A DNA stretch of 46,072 nucleotides from Actinomycetes bacterium (GTDB lineage: Bacteria > Actinomycetota > Actinomycetes > Streptosporangiales > Streptosporangiaceae), in NCBI GenBank assembly GCA_025964575.1, contig JAOPYO010000353.1, forward strand, positions 1 to 46,072, given 5' to 3'. Position numbers and translations under genes: made by a program. Positions 16,599 to 24,710 of the stretch are shown piece by piece; the stretch's first letter is position 1, and every line of letters starts with the position of its first letter. The notes beneath the pieces were generated by a model. That model was not told where the DNA came from and made no database searches. It worked only from the letters and a program-made list of their open reading frames with translations.

Positions 16599-17927
16599 AT
16601 GAGCCGTTCGTTGCCGTTCGAGGGGGAACGTTCCTCCGGCGCCTGTTCTCTGAAGGTCCTCTGGGACGACAAGCTCATCTCCTACGACTTCGGTCCCAGC
16701 CATCCGCTCAACCCCGTGCGTGTCGAGCTCACCATGGAACTGGCCCGTGACTTCGGGGTGCTCGCCCACCCCAATGTGACGGTCGAGGGCTTCGAACCCG
16801 CCGACGACGCACTGCTGCGGCTGGTTCACGAGCCCGCCTACCTCGAGGCGGTCAAGCAGTGCGGCAAGACCGGGCTGCCCATGCTCGAGCGGGGGCTCGG
16901 CACCGCCGACAATCCGGTCTTCCTCGGGATGCACGAGGCTTCCGCGCTGATCGCGGGAGCATCGGTCGCCGCCGCGCAGGCTGTTTGGCACGGCTCCGCC
17001 GATCATGCCGCGAACGTCGCGGGCGGCCTGCACCATGCGATGCCCGGTGCGGCCTCAGGGTTCTGTGTCTACAACGACCCGGCGATCGCGATCGCCTGGC
17101 TGCTCGAGAACGGCGCGGAACGGGTGGCTTACGTCGACATCGACGTGCACCACGGCGATGGGGTGCAGGCGGCGTTCTACGATGACCCGCGGGTGCTCAC
17201 GATCAGCCTGCACGAGAGCCCGCGCACGCTATTCCCGGGCACCGGCTATCCACAGGAGGCCGGTGGCACCGGCGCAGAGGGCACCGCCGTCAACGTGGCG
17301 CTCCCTCCCGGCACCGGCGACGCGGCCTGGCTGCGGGCCTTCGGGGCCATCGTGCCGCCGCTGCTGCGGGCCTTCGAGCCCCAGCTACTGGTGACCCAGC
17401 AAGGCTGTGACAGCCACTCGCTCGACCCGCTTGCCCATCTCTCACTGACCGTCGACGGTCAGCGGGCCGCGTACGAGGCGTTGCACCGCTTGGCGCACGA
17501 GACCGCCGGCGGCCGCTGGATCCTGACCGGAGGCGGCGGGTACGAGCTCGTACAGGTGGTGCCACGGGCCTGGACGCACCTGATCGCCGAGGCGGCGGCA
17601 CATCCGATCCCACCGGAGACGGCGATCCCCGAGACCTGGCGCGAATACGTGATGAAGCGGACCGGGGAGATCGCGCCGAAGCGGATGACCGATGGCCCTG
17701 GGAAGTCCGGCCAGGCCCCGACCGACAGCGTCACAACGAGCGGGGCCACAACGAGCGGGGCCACAACGAGCGGGGCCACGGCCAACGGGGCCACAGCCAA
17801 CACTGCGATGGAGGTACGGACGTGGGGGACGGGCTACGACCCGGCGAATCCGATCGATCAGGCGGTGCTGGCCACCCGGCGGGCGGTGTTCCCGGAACAT
17901 GGTCTGGACCCGTTGACAGAGCCCTGA
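16599..17927 (+). CDS. acuC: AcuC-type histone deacetylase family protein
   Basis: Zinc-dependent deacetylase of the class I HDAC/AcuC family; in Bacillus and actinobacteria relatives act on acetyl-CoA synthetase. The 442 residues show GLHHAMPGAASGFCVYND (catalytic His pair at about 145-146), VAYVDIDVHHGDGVQ (zinc-binding Asp and His), the later QQGCDSHSLDPLAHL, and the GGGGYE active-site loop. The ATG at 16599 lies seven bases after TAGCGT, suggesting a leaderless start. The C-terminus carries a Thr/Ser/Gly/Ala repeat encoded by a 15-bp tandem repeat before a tail (VRTWGTGYDPANPIDQAV) that looks conserved. Confidence 0.92.
   Translation: MSRSLPFEGERSSGACSLKVLWDDKLISYDFGPSHPLNPVRVELTMELARDFGVLAHPNVTVEGFEPADDALLRLVHEPAYLEAVKQCGKTGLPMLERGLGTADNPVFLGMHEASALIAGASVAAAQAVWHGSADHAANVAGGLHHAMPGAASGFCVYNDPAIAIAWLLENGAERVAYVDIDVHHGDGVQAAFYDDPRVLTISLHESPRTLFPGTGYPQEAGGTGAEGTAVNVALPPGTGDAAWLRAFGAIVPPLLRAFEPQLLVTQQGCDSHSLDPLAHLSLTVDGQRAAYEALHRLAHETAGGRWILTGGGGYELVQVVPRAWTHLIAEAAAHPIPPETAIPETWREYVMKRTGEIAPKRMTDGPGKSGQAPTDSVTTSGATTSGATTSGATANGATANTAMEVRTWGTGYDPANPIDQAVLATRRAVFPEHGLDPLTEP
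17733..17792. repeat. 15-bp coding tandem repeat inside acuC
   Basis: Three perfect copies of ACAACGAGCGGGGCC (17733-17777) and a diverged fourth (17778-17792), with a fifth, weaker unit after it. In frame they encode TTSGA repeats. Copy number is likely to vary between strains because the units are identical and in frame. Confidence 0.95.
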
Positions 17928-17950
17928 GCACTCCTCCGAGCAGAGCAGCA

Positions 17951-18745
17951 GTGCCTACGAGGCAAGACCTGCGAGAGCACCTTGTCCGCACTCTCATCGC
18001 GGGCGAGGTGGCGACCCCCCGGCAGAACAACCTCCTGCACTACCGGCGGATGGCCGCGGGCAACCCGTACTACCTGTTCGGACTGAACCTCAAGGGCTCC
18101 TGGTCCTTCGAAGAAATCTTGTCGATGATGGCCGAGCGGTGCGGGGTCGATCCTGACCCGGCGCACTTCTACGGGGACGACACGATCGACCCCGAGCTGA
18201 CGATCGCCGCGCTCGAGGCGATGGCCGAACGGCTGGCGGAGGCCGCCGAACTCCGCTCACGCGTGCTGATCGCCACCGGACACCCGACCGGGCTGCTCCC
18301 GGTCCACCTGGCCATCGGCCGGGCACTGAGCGCCCGCGGCTGCCAGGTGCTCACCCCGGCCAATGGCTGGTCGTACGAGGTGGAGACGGCTCAGGGACCA
18401 CGTGACCGGCATATTCGCTATATCGACGGGGTGGCGATGCTCAGCGGCGGCGGGTCCCTCCACCACACCCACGACGCGGCGCCAATGGAAGCGATGCTGG
18501 CCGATCTCGCAGCAAAATCCGGGGATTGGCCGGATCTGGCCATCGCAGACCACGGCTGGGCCGGAGCGGCCGGACAGGCCGGAATCACCACCGTCGGATT
18601 CGCGGACTGCAACGACCCTGCCCTGTTCGCAGGGGAGGTGGAAGGTAAAATCGCCGCCGTTGTGCCGCTGGACGACAACGTGCTGCCGCACCACTACACG
18701 CCGATGACGGCCTACTTGTTGTCTCGCGCGAGCCTGATTGCCTGA
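17951..18745 (+). CDS. Conserved actinobacterial protein, putative phosphatase
   Basis: A 264-residue protein that I recall being annotated as phosphatase in actinobacteria, usually beside acuC or proC; the basis for that name is not clear to me. Visible motifs are RVLIATGHPTGLLPVHLAIGRAL, here about residues 98-118, MLSGGGSLHHTHDAAPMEAML and IAIADHGWAGAAGQAG, which suggest an alpha/beta fold with a phosphate-binding GHPTG loop. The GTG at 17951 is the first reasonable start; the longer open frame runs back into acuC. It starts 24 bp after acuC and is probably co-transcribed. Confidence 0.8.
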   Translation: MPTRQDLREHLVRTLIAGEVATPRQNNLLHYRRMAAGNPYYLFGLNLKGSWSFEEILSMMAERCGVDPDPAHFYGDDTIDPELTIAALEAMAERLAEAAELRSRVLIATGHPTGLLPVHLAIGRALSARGCQVLTPANGWSYEVETAQGPRDRHIRYIDGVAMLSGGGSLHHTHDAAPMEAMLADLAAKSGDWPDLAIADHGWAGAAGQAGITTVGFADCNDPALFAGEVEGKIAAVVPLDDNVLPHHYTPMTAYLLSRASLIA

Positions 18746-18855
18746 ACTCTCCTCTTGCGACGAGGGATACACGATTTACGCTGGGGGAAAGTACACGTGC
18801 GTGAGCAAAGTCGCCTAAAGGTCTGGTGACATGCGCGTGTGGAAGAGGGCGTCCG

Positions 18856-19059
18856 ATGGGCTCAGGCGAGCGACCTCTCAGCGAGGTCAGATTCCTGACA
18901 GTGGCCGAAGTGGCGGCGGTGATGCGGGTGTCCAAGATGACCGTCTATCGTCTTGTTCATTCCGGAGAGCTGCCGGCGATCCGGGTCGGCCGTTCGTTCC
19001 GGGTTCCGGAGCAGGCCGTCCATGACTACCTGCGCGACGCGTTCATCGAAGCTGGGTGA
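18856..19059 (+). CDS. Excisionase-like (BldC/MerR-type) HTH DNA-binding protein
   Basis: A 67-residue single winged-helix protein: FLTVAEVAAVMRVSKMTVYRLVHSGELPAIRVGRSFRVPEQAVHDYL, here residues about 15-61, is the helix-turn-helix-17 fold. The ATG follows GAGGG by six bases. The same gene precedes bS22 in mycobacteria (Rv0500A, as I recall), and in S. coelicolor a BldD-target gene, bdtA, occupies a similar place near bldN; orthology to bdtA is my inference. A 110-bp gap separates it from the upstream gene, so it probably has its own promoter. Confidence 0.9.
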   Translation: MGSGERPLSEVRFLTVAEVAAVMRVSKMTVYRLVHSGELPAIRVGRSFRVPEQAVHDYLRDAFIEAG

Positions 19060-19142
19060 GCGTAGGGCTCGTGGGTGACTTCGAGCCCTGATCGAACCCG
19101 GTCGTGCGGGGAACTCCGCTGTGGCAGCACGGGGATGAGGCA

Positions 19143-19168
19143 GACCGGCGGCCTAAGGGCCGCCGGTC
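19143..19168 (+). terminator. Perfect 11-bp stem-loop terminator
   Basis: GACCGGCGGCC and its exact reverse complement flank a TAAG loop. There is no U-tract, as is common in actinobacteria. It lies 84 bp after the HTH gene and before a TAGTCT -10-like box (about 19175-19180) that could serve bS22. Confidence 0.75.
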
Positions 19169-19265
19169 CAGCGGTAGTCTTGGGCTCCGGGCCGTGCGCG
19201 CACCCTCCTGGTGAGCGCCGAAGGCCCGGCTCCTGCACGCAACCCGATTGGTCGAGTGAGGCTTC

Positions 19266-19364
19266 GTGGGCTCTGTTATCAAGAAGCGCCGTAAGCGGAT
19301 GGCGAAGAAGAAGCACCGCAAGCTGCTGAAGAAGACGCGTGTCCAGCGTCGTAACAAGAAGTAA
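19266..19364 (+). CDS. Small ribosomal subunit protein bS22 (AURKAIP1/COX24 domain)
   Basis: A 32-residue, extremely basic peptide, half Lys and Arg, beginning [20 protein letters not shown]. It matches actinobacterial bS22, first seen bound to the mycobacterial 30S subunit near the decoding centre. The GTG start is preceded by GTGAGG about five bases away. It is too short for ordinary gene finders. Order HTH, bS22, epimerase, acyltransferase is the same as in mycobacteria. Confidence 0.95.
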   Translation: MGSVIKKRRKRMAKKKHRKLLKKTRVQRRNKK

Positions 19365-19390
19365 ACAGACAGGCTAACTAGCCGTAAGGG

Positions 19391-20443
19391 ATGGGGCGCA
19401 CAGTGTCCTCTATGCCCTCCGCTGCGGCCCGTGTCGTTCTGGTCACCGGAGTCTCTCGTTTCCTGGGGGCACGGGTCGCTAACACCCTCCAGGCCGATCC
19501 GGGGATCGAGCGGGTCATCGGCGAGGACACGGTCCCACCCACGACGTCACTCGGCCGGACGGAGTGCGTACGCGTCGACATCCGCACACCGAGCATCGCC
19601 AAGGTCATCGCCTCGGCTGAGGTCGACACGGTCGTCCACCTCAACCTGGTGACCGCTCAGGCTGGTCCGCGGTCGTCGATGAAGGAACTCAACGTCATCG
19701 GCACCATGCAACTGCTGGCCGCGTGCCAGCGGTCGCCGGACATGCGCAAGCTCGTGGTGCGGTCGTCGGCCGCCGTCTATGGCTCCTCGCCGCGCGATCC
19801 TGCCGTCTTCACCGAAGACGAGGAGCCGGTCGAGGCCCCGTCCTCGGGATATGCCAAGGACGCGGTCGAGGTCGAGGGCTATGTACGCGGTCTGAAGCGG
19901 CGCCGATCGGACCTCAGGGTCTCGATGTTGCGGTTCGCGAACTTCCTGGGGCCGGGGGTGGACTCACCACTGACCCGGTATCTCCGTATGCCCGTCGTCC
20001 CGACCGTGTTCGGCTTCGACCCTCGGTTGCAGTTCGTGCACGAGGACGACGGCATCGAGGTGATCCGGCGGATGACGCTCGAGGATCACCCCGGCACGTT
20101 CAATGTGGCCGGAGACGGAGTGCTGCTGCTGTCCCAGGCCATTCGGCGGGCCGGCCGGCCGAACCTGCCGATGCCCGCGCCCGCGATGAGCGCGCTGGGA
20201 GACGTCGGCAAGCGCGTGGCAGGGCTGTCGGGGTTCTCGCCCGAGCTGCTGCGCTGGCTGACCTACGGCCGGGTCATCGATCCGGCCCGGCTGATCGCCG
20301 AGCTGAGCTGGCGGCCGAAGTACTCCTCCGAGGCGGCCTTCACCGATTTCGTGCACTCGCAGGGGCTCGGGCACAACCTCACGCTGGATCTGTTCGACCG
20401 ACTGACCGGACCCTTGATCGGTTTCTCTGGAGGCCACCGGTGA
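19391..20443 (+). CDS. NAD-dependent epimerase/dehydratase family protein (extended SDR)
   Basis: A 350-residue Rossmann-fold protein. The nucleotide-binding loop is VVLVTGVSRFLGARV, an atypical TGxxxFxG form of the extended SDR glycine motif, and VVRSSAAVYGSSP and SGYAKDAVE supply the Ser and the YxxxK pair. It corresponds to mycobacterial Rv0501 (galE2), whose substrate is not settled. The ATG at 19391 has a purine tract touching it, so a GTG at 19403 with GGATGGGG before it may be the real start. Its TGA overlaps the acyltransferase GTG, indicating coupling. Confidence 0.88.
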   Translation: MGRTVSSMPSAAARVVLVTGVSRFLGARVANTLQADPGIERVIGEDTVPPTTSLGRTECVRVDIRTPSIAKVIASAEVDTVVHLNLVTAQAGPRSSMKELNVIGTMQLLAACQRSPDMRKLVVRSSAAVYGSSPRDPAVFTEDEEPVEAPSSGYAKDAVEVEGYVRGLKRRRSDLRVSMLRFANFLGPGVDSPLTRYLRMPVVPTVFGFDPRLQFVHEDDGIEVIRRMTLEDHPGTFNVAGDGVLLLSQAIRRAGRPNLPMPAPAMSALGDVGKRVAGLSGFSPELLRWLTYGRVIDPARLIAELSWRPKYSSEAAFTDFVHSQGLGHNLTLDLFDRLTGPLIGFSGGHR

Positions 20444-21369
20444 TCAACGTGCGCGATCTGCACCGAGGCGGCGACGCCGAGGGCGCCCAGATCATCCCGT
20501 TGAACGCCGAGCAGCACGACACGCAGCCTGAGCGCAGAGTGGTCGAACGCAAGATCGCCTCAGGGCTGGCATTCCTCCGCCGCCGGCTGTCCGGGGACTA
20601 CGAGGTCGACGAGTTCGGCTTCGACCCCGAGTTCAACGACAACCTGGTCATGCCCTTGGCCCGGGCGGTCTACGAGCGCTGGTTCCGGGTGGAGGTGCGA
20701 GGGCTGGAGAACGTTCCGGCCGAGGGCGGGGCCCTGATCGTCGCCAACCACTCCGGCACGGTGCCGATCGACGGTGTGATGCTCCAGGTAGGGCTCCATG
20801 ACAAGGCGGACCGCAACCTGCGGCTGCTCGGTGCCGATCTCGTCTACCAGGTGCCGATGCTCGGTCACCTCTCCCGCAAGAGCGGCCACACTCTGGCCTG
20901 CCAGGCCGACGCGGCTCGGCTGCTCGGCAAGGGCGAGCTGGTGGGGGTCTTCCCCGAAGGCTTCAAGGGAGTCGGCAAGCCGTTCAGCGACCGCTACAAG
21001 CTGCAGCGTTTCGGCCGCGGCGGCTTCGTGGCCACGGCACTCCGCGCCGACGTCCCCATCATCCCGTGCGCGATCGTAGGCGCGGAGGAGATCTACCCCA
21101 AGATCGCGGATCTGGCGCCACTGGCCCGGCTGTTCGGGATCCCTTACTTCCCGGTGACCCCGACGTTCCCGCTGTTCGGACTGTTCGGCCTGATCCCGCT
21201 GCCGTCGAAGTGGATCATCCAGTTCGGTGAGCCGGTCTCGATGGCGGACTTCGAAGAGGGCGCCGCCGACGACCCCATGACGGTCTTCAACCTGACCGAC
21301 CACGTCCGCGAGACCATCCAGCAGATGCTGTACGACACGCTCCTCCGTCGCGGTCCAGCGTTCTTCTAG
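20440..21369 (+). CDS. Lysophospholipid acyltransferase family protein (PlsC-like)
   Basis: A 309-residue glycerolipid acyltransferase. The first motif is ANHSGTVPID (catalytic His with a longer spacing to Asp than the textbook HX4D), then GVFPEGFKG (FPEG-type motif) and PIIPCAIVGAEEIYP. An N-terminal extension of about 90 residues is typical of this actinobacterial subgroup (Rv0502-like). The GTG at 20440 follows TGGAGG and overlaps the epimerase stop. Likely acts at the membrane on lysophosphatidate or a related acceptor; the acceptor is not determined. Confidence 0.9.
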   Translation: MINVRDLHRGGDAEGAQIIPLNAEQHDTQPERRVVERKIASGLAFLRRRLSGDYEVDEFGFDPEFNDNLVMPLARAVYERWFRVEVRGLENVPAEGGALIVANHSGTVPIDGVMLQVGLHDKADRNLRLLGADLVYQVPMLGHLSRKSGHTLACQADAARLLGKGELVGVFPEGFKGVGKPFSDRYKLQRFGRGGFVATALRADVPIIPCAIVGAEEIYPKIADLAPLARLFGIPYFPVTPTFPLFGLFGLIPLPSKWIIQFGEPVSMADFEEGAADDPMTVFNLTDHVRETIQQMLYDTLLRRGPAFF

Positions 21370-21418
21370 GAGCGGCGGGCGGAACCTGGAGGGCGCTCAA
21401 CGGGCCGCTGGCGCGGTT

Positions 21419-22294
21419 CTACGAGTTCTTGTAGTGCCTGCGCAACGCCACGCCCGCAGCGACGCCGCCGGCCAGTGCGCCCGCGCCCGCCGCGGCGGGG
21501 AGCGCGATCATGGTGACCTTACGGCCGGTACGGAAGTCGTGGACGGGCCATTCGTGCTCTTTGGCGTGGTCGCGCAGATCCGAGTCGGGGTTGACCGCGT
21601 GCGGATGCCCGACGGTCTTCAGCATCGGCAGGTCGTTGGAGGAGTCGCTGTAGGCGAAGCAGCGGGCCAGATCGAGCCCCTCCCGTGCCGCGAGGGCCCG
21701 CACGGCCTCGGACTTCGCCGGTCCGTGCAGCAGATTGCCGACCAGCCGGCCGGTGTAGACCCCGTCGACGGTCTCGGCCACCGTGCCGAGCGCGCCGGTG
21801 AGCCCCAGCCGGTGGGCGATGACCCTGGCCAGTTCCACCGGGGTCGCTGTGACGAGCCAGACTTGCTGCCCCGCGTCCAGGTGCTGCAGGGCGAGAGTGC
21901 GGGTGCCGGTCCAGATCCGGTCCGCCAGCACGTCGTCGTAGATCTCCTCGCAGAGCGTGATGAGATCGGAGACCTTCTGGCCGGCCACGAACGCCAGTGC
22001 GGCCTCCTTGGCGGTGCCGATGTGCTCCGCGTTCTCGGTCCCGCGGATGCGGAAGGCCGCCTGTCCCCAGGCGAACATGGCCAGATCACGCATGGTGAAC
22101 AGCTTGCGGGAGGCCAGGCCGCGGGCGAAGTAGTAGATCGACGCCCCACGCATCATGGTGTTGTCCACATCGAAGAAGGCCGCCGCCGAGGAATCGGCCT
22201 CGGGCAATGCCAGGTCTCGCTCCGCCGCTGCCGCGGCGGCCTCTCCGGCACTCACCGGGTCCTCCTGGTCACGCCGTTGCCACAGTCGCCGCAT
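21419..22294 (-). CDS. HAD-IB family phosphatase (SerB-like) with C-terminal membrane anchor
   Basis: A 291-residue haloacid dehalogenase superfamily hydrolase. Motif I is FFDVDNTMMRGAS (the second Asp of DxDxT is followed by Asn-Thr), motif II LVTATPVE, a Lys in GPAKSEAV and motif IV YSDSSNDLPML. A hydrophobic Ala/Gly segment near the C-terminus (about 265-283) followed by RRHYKNS suggests a tail anchor. It faces the acyltransferase convergently with 49 bp between. In mycobacteria the equivalent is annotated SerB1, but phosphoserine is not an established substrate for this group. Confidence 0.88.
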   Translation of the reverse strand: MRRLWQRRDQEDPVSAGEAAAAAAERDLALPEADSSAAAFFDVDNTMMRGASIYYFARGLASRKLFTMRDLAMFAWGQAAFRIRGTENAEHIGTAKEAALAFVAGQKVSDLITLCEEIYDDVLADRIWTGTRTLALQHLDAGQQVWLVTATPVELARVIAHRLGLTGALGTVAETVDGVYTGRLVGNLLHGPAKSEAVRALAAREGLDLARCFAYSDSSNDLPMLKTVGHPHAVNPDSDLRDHAKEHEWPVHDFRTGRKVTMIALPAAAGAGALAGGVAAGVALRRHYKNS

Positions 22295-22344
22295 CCACCG
22301 AGCTTATTCACTCTGGTCCCCGCTCTGTCCGTACGTGCCGAATT

Positions 22345-22404
22345 GCGACCGTACTCACCCTGAGGTGTCTTGACCAGAATCGCCCGGCCACGCCGTACGG
22401 TCGC
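22345..22404. repeat. 10-bp perfect inverted repeat with 40-nt spacer
   Basis: GCGACCGTAC (22345-22354) and GTACGGTCGC (22395-22404) are exact reverse complements. They lie in the gap between the short gene after bldN and the HAD gene. They could form a long-loop terminator or bind a dimer. Confidence 0.6.
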
Positions 22405-22439
22405 TGATGTCGCATGCGGAAGTCATCCCTCCGCCGGTG

Positions 22440-22595
22440 TCATCGGGCCGATCGTGCGGACCTGACGGTGCTCATGAGCCGCTGCCGCAAGGCCGCCCGG
22501 AACACCGGATCGGGCCGTGGCGGCCGCCGTGACTCCGCACGAAGCGCCGCCAGCAGCCTGGCTCGTCCCACAGATCTGATCTGACCTATTCTCAT
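22440..22595 (-). CDS. Short ORF after bldN, possible remnant of an RsbN/DUF5667-type protein
   Basis: A 51-residue basic product with an ATG behind GGGTGGG. The stretch DPVFRAALRQRLMSTV resembles the N-terminal segment of DUF5667/anti-sigma-type proteins that follow bldN-like sigma genes in other actinobacteria. In S. coelicolor rsbN, encoding a membrane anti-sigma factor, directly follows bldN. Here only 145 bp remain before the HAD gene and no membrane helix is encoded, so a full RsbN is absent from this position. It may be a functional short protein, a degraded gene or chance. Confidence 0.4.
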   Translation of the reverse strand: MRIGQIRSVGRARLLAALRAESRRPPRPDPVFRAALRQRLMSTVRSARSAR

Positions 22596-22662
22596 GTGCC
22601 CACCCCATCCCATCCTGAAAACGATCGAGGGCGGTGGGTGGTCACGGTTCACGCGTTGCGGT

Positions 22663-23277
22663 TCACGCAGTGGTCAGGTCGCTGGGCAGCATTCGGGCGA
22701 GTGAGCGCACGGCGCGATACTGCAGAGCTTTGATGGCTCCGGACTTCTTTCCCATCACCAGTGCCGTCTCCGCGACGGAGAGGCCGTGCAGGAACCGGAG
22801 GACCACACATTCCTGCTGTTCCGAACCGAGCCTGCGTACGGCGGTGAACAACAGCCGGTTGGTCATCAGGTCCAGGACCGTACGCTCCGGGCCCTCCTCG
22901 TGCCGATCACCGTCGAGCAGGTCGGGAGTGGAGATCTCCAGTCGATAGCGGCTCGACTTGAAGTGGTCGGCGACCAGATTGCGGGCGATCGTGATGAGCC
23001 ATGCGCCGAAGTCCTTGCCCTGCCAGTTGAAGTCGCCGATGCGACGCAGCGCGCGCAGGAACGTGTCGCTGGCCAGGTCCTCGGCCAGCACGTGCGACCC
23101 AACCCGGTAGTAGGCATACCGGTAGACCAGTTCGACATAGTGGTCGTACAGGACCCCGAAGGCCTCGGTATCGCCGGCAGTGGCACACAGGACCAAGTCC
23201 TTGATCGTGTCGCCGCCCAGCCGGGCCTCACGCCGAGCAGGCGCGCGGTGCGGGGTGTCGAGGGTCAAGCTGCGCAT
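22663..23277 (-). CDS. bldN: ECF RNA polymerase sigma factor BldN
   Basis: A 204-residue group-IV sigma factor. Region 2 spans about residues 37-107 (EAFGVLYDHYVELVYRYAYY, AEDLASDTFLRALRRI, GAWLITIARNLVADHF) and region 4 about 140-195 (SEQQECVVLRFLHGLSVAETALVMGKKSGAIKALQYRA). The ATG at 23277 is preceded by GAGGAG with a five-base spacer, so the longer frame from 23376 is not translated. It sits near rex-hem as bldN does in Streptomyces, where it drives aerial-mycelium genes. The long N-terminal pro-sequence of the S. coelicolor protein is absent; only about 25 residues precede region 2. Confidence 0.88.
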   Translation of the reverse strand: MRSLTLDTPHRAPARREARLGGDTIKDLVLCATAGDTEAFGVLYDHYVELVYRYAYYRVGSHVLAEDLASDTFLRALRRIGDFNWQGKDFGAWLITIARNLVADHFKSSRYRLEISTPDLLDGDRHEEGPERTVLDLMTNRLLFTAVRRLGSEQQECVVLRFLHGLSVAETALVMGKKSGAIKALQYRAVRSLARMLPSDLTTA

Positions 23278-23397
23278 GCAGTCTCCTCGGGCGACATCCT
23301 CGGGAGCGCCCACAGGGGGATGGACGGGACCTCCGACTCGGAAGGCCATGCTAGATACCGGTGGGTACGGGGGCAATGGGGTTGCCCTGGTACTTCC

Positions 23398-23435
23398 AGT
23401 GATGTCTGGTTTTTTGAGTGATGCCTGGTTTTTTA
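23398..23435. repeat. Two 19-bp direct repeats upstream of bldN
   Basis: AGTGATGTCTGGTTTTTTG and AGTGATGCCTGGTTTTTTA lie head to tail, differing at two positions, about 120 bp upstream of the bldN start and about 95 bp before the divergent membrane gene. The T-tracts make this one of the most AT-rich spots in the window. Paired regulator sites are the simplest reading. Confidence 0.8.
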
Positions 23436-23528
23436 AGCATCGGATGACGCGAGGGCGGTGGGAGTGCCGATCACGAGTGGGACGGTCGGTTACGCATCAG
23501 CGCGCTCCATCGGGCACCATGGTGACCG

Positions 23529-24710
23529 ATGTTCGGATTCCTGATAGCGCTGGCAGCGACCCTGGGCGGACTGGTGTCCACCGGGCTACTCGTCATGCGC
23601 ACCTACAACGAGCGGCGCCCGCACCTGGTCGCCTGGTCGGTGACCGTGGTCGGGCTGACCATCGCGCTCGCCGCCATGGCGATCGGCTTTGTCGCGGGCT
23701 ACTCCACTCCACTGTTCCGGGCCGTGGAGATCGGCGGGGCGCTCATGGCCCCGGTCTGGCTGGCGGTCGGCGTCATCGTGCTGATCTCGCACCTCGTGCA
23801 GGTCCGCTTCGCGGCCTGGCTGGGTGCGATCTCCTATTCGATCGTCGCCGTGGTCGTTCTGCTGCTGGACCCGGTGATCGGCTCATTCGACAAGAGCCTG
23901 CCGAAGCCGGCGAGCCACTACAACGTGCTGCCCGCCTCGCTGCTCAATGTCGCGCACGTGGTCGTGGTGATCGCGCTGGTGGCCTGCGCAGCCGTGTGCG
24001 CGCTGCAGGCCCGCGACCAGGCCCGCGAGGCGTACGAATATCTGCTGCCGATCGCGCTCGTCGCTCTGGCCGGTGTGCTCATCGTCATGGGTGCCGGTGG
24101 CTATCTGCCCGGGCCTCTGGCGGCTCTCGCCCTGGGCGCCGCCGCCGGGCTGGTGGCATTCGGCGGCATCCGGACCGCGTCTGACGCCTCCGCGCCCAAG
24201 GGCGAGGACTCCTACGAGGACTCCTACGAGGAGCCGCACACCGGTTATGACCAGGGTCTTCCGGGCGGCACTGGTCCAGTCGCCCGCCCGGCTCCGGCGC
24301 CTCCCGCTTATGCACCGCCCGCGCCGCCGGTGGCCATGCCGATGTCCGCCCCTCCCGCGGCGGCGCCCACTTCGCCGGAGATGTACGGCCAGATCACCGT
24401 GTTCACCCTGCTCGAGGGGCGGCAGAGCGCCTTCGACCGGCAGGCGCGGGACGCCATAAGGGCGGCCCGGGACACCGACCCGGATCTGGTCATCTACACC
24501 TGCCATGAAGTGGTCGGGGCCCCGACGCAGCGGATCTTCTACCAGCTGTTCCGGGATCAGGCCGCCTTCCAGGACCATCAGCGGATGCCGTACGTCCTGC
24601 GGTTCCTCGGCGAAAGCCGCACCCACGTGCTGGCGACGAACGTCATCGAGCTCAAGCTCAGCGATGCCAAGGTGCTCCCGCTGCCCTCTCTCATGGACGG
24701 CCGCAGATGA
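23529..24710 (+). CDS. Multi-pass membrane protein fused to an ABM-like domain
   Basis: A 393-residue protein. The first 215 residues hold about seven membrane helices. A Glu/Tyr then Pro/Ala-rich linker follows (about 220-285). The last 110 residues (MYGQITVFTLLEGRQSAF through FYQLFRDQAAFQDHQRMPYV) resemble the antibiotic-biosynthesis-monooxygenase dimeric alpha/beta barrel, a fold shared by quinol monooxygenases and IsdG-type heme-degrading enzymes. It overlaps the glutaredoxin-like gene by four bases and lies directly upstream of rex and the heme genes. Redox or heme-related function is inference from position; the domain assignment rests on motif memory. Confidence 0.78.
   Translation: MFGFLIALAATLGGLVSTGLLVMRTYNERRPHLVAWSVTVVGLTIALAAMAIGFVAGYSTPLFRAVEIGGALMAPVWLAVGVIVLISHLVQVRFAAWLGAISYSIVAVVVLLLDPVIGSFDKSLPKPASHYNVLPASLLNVAHVVVVIALVACAAVCALQARDQAREAYEYLLPIALVALAGVLIVMGAGGYLPGPLAALALGAAAGLVAFGGIRTASDASAPKGEDSYEDSYEEPHTGYDQGLPGGTGPVARPAPAPPAYAPPAPPVAMPMSAPPAAAPTSPEMYGQITVFTLLEGRQSAFDRQARDAIRAARDTDPDLVIYTCHEVVGAPTQRIFYQLFRDQAAFQDHQRMPYVLRFLGESRTHVLATNVIELKLSDAKVLPLPSLMDGRR

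Noticed and set aside
19723..20439. A 548-codon frame extending the acyltransferase upstream
   Set aside because: It overlaps the epimerase in a different frame; the GTG at 20440 with TGGAGG before it is the credible start.
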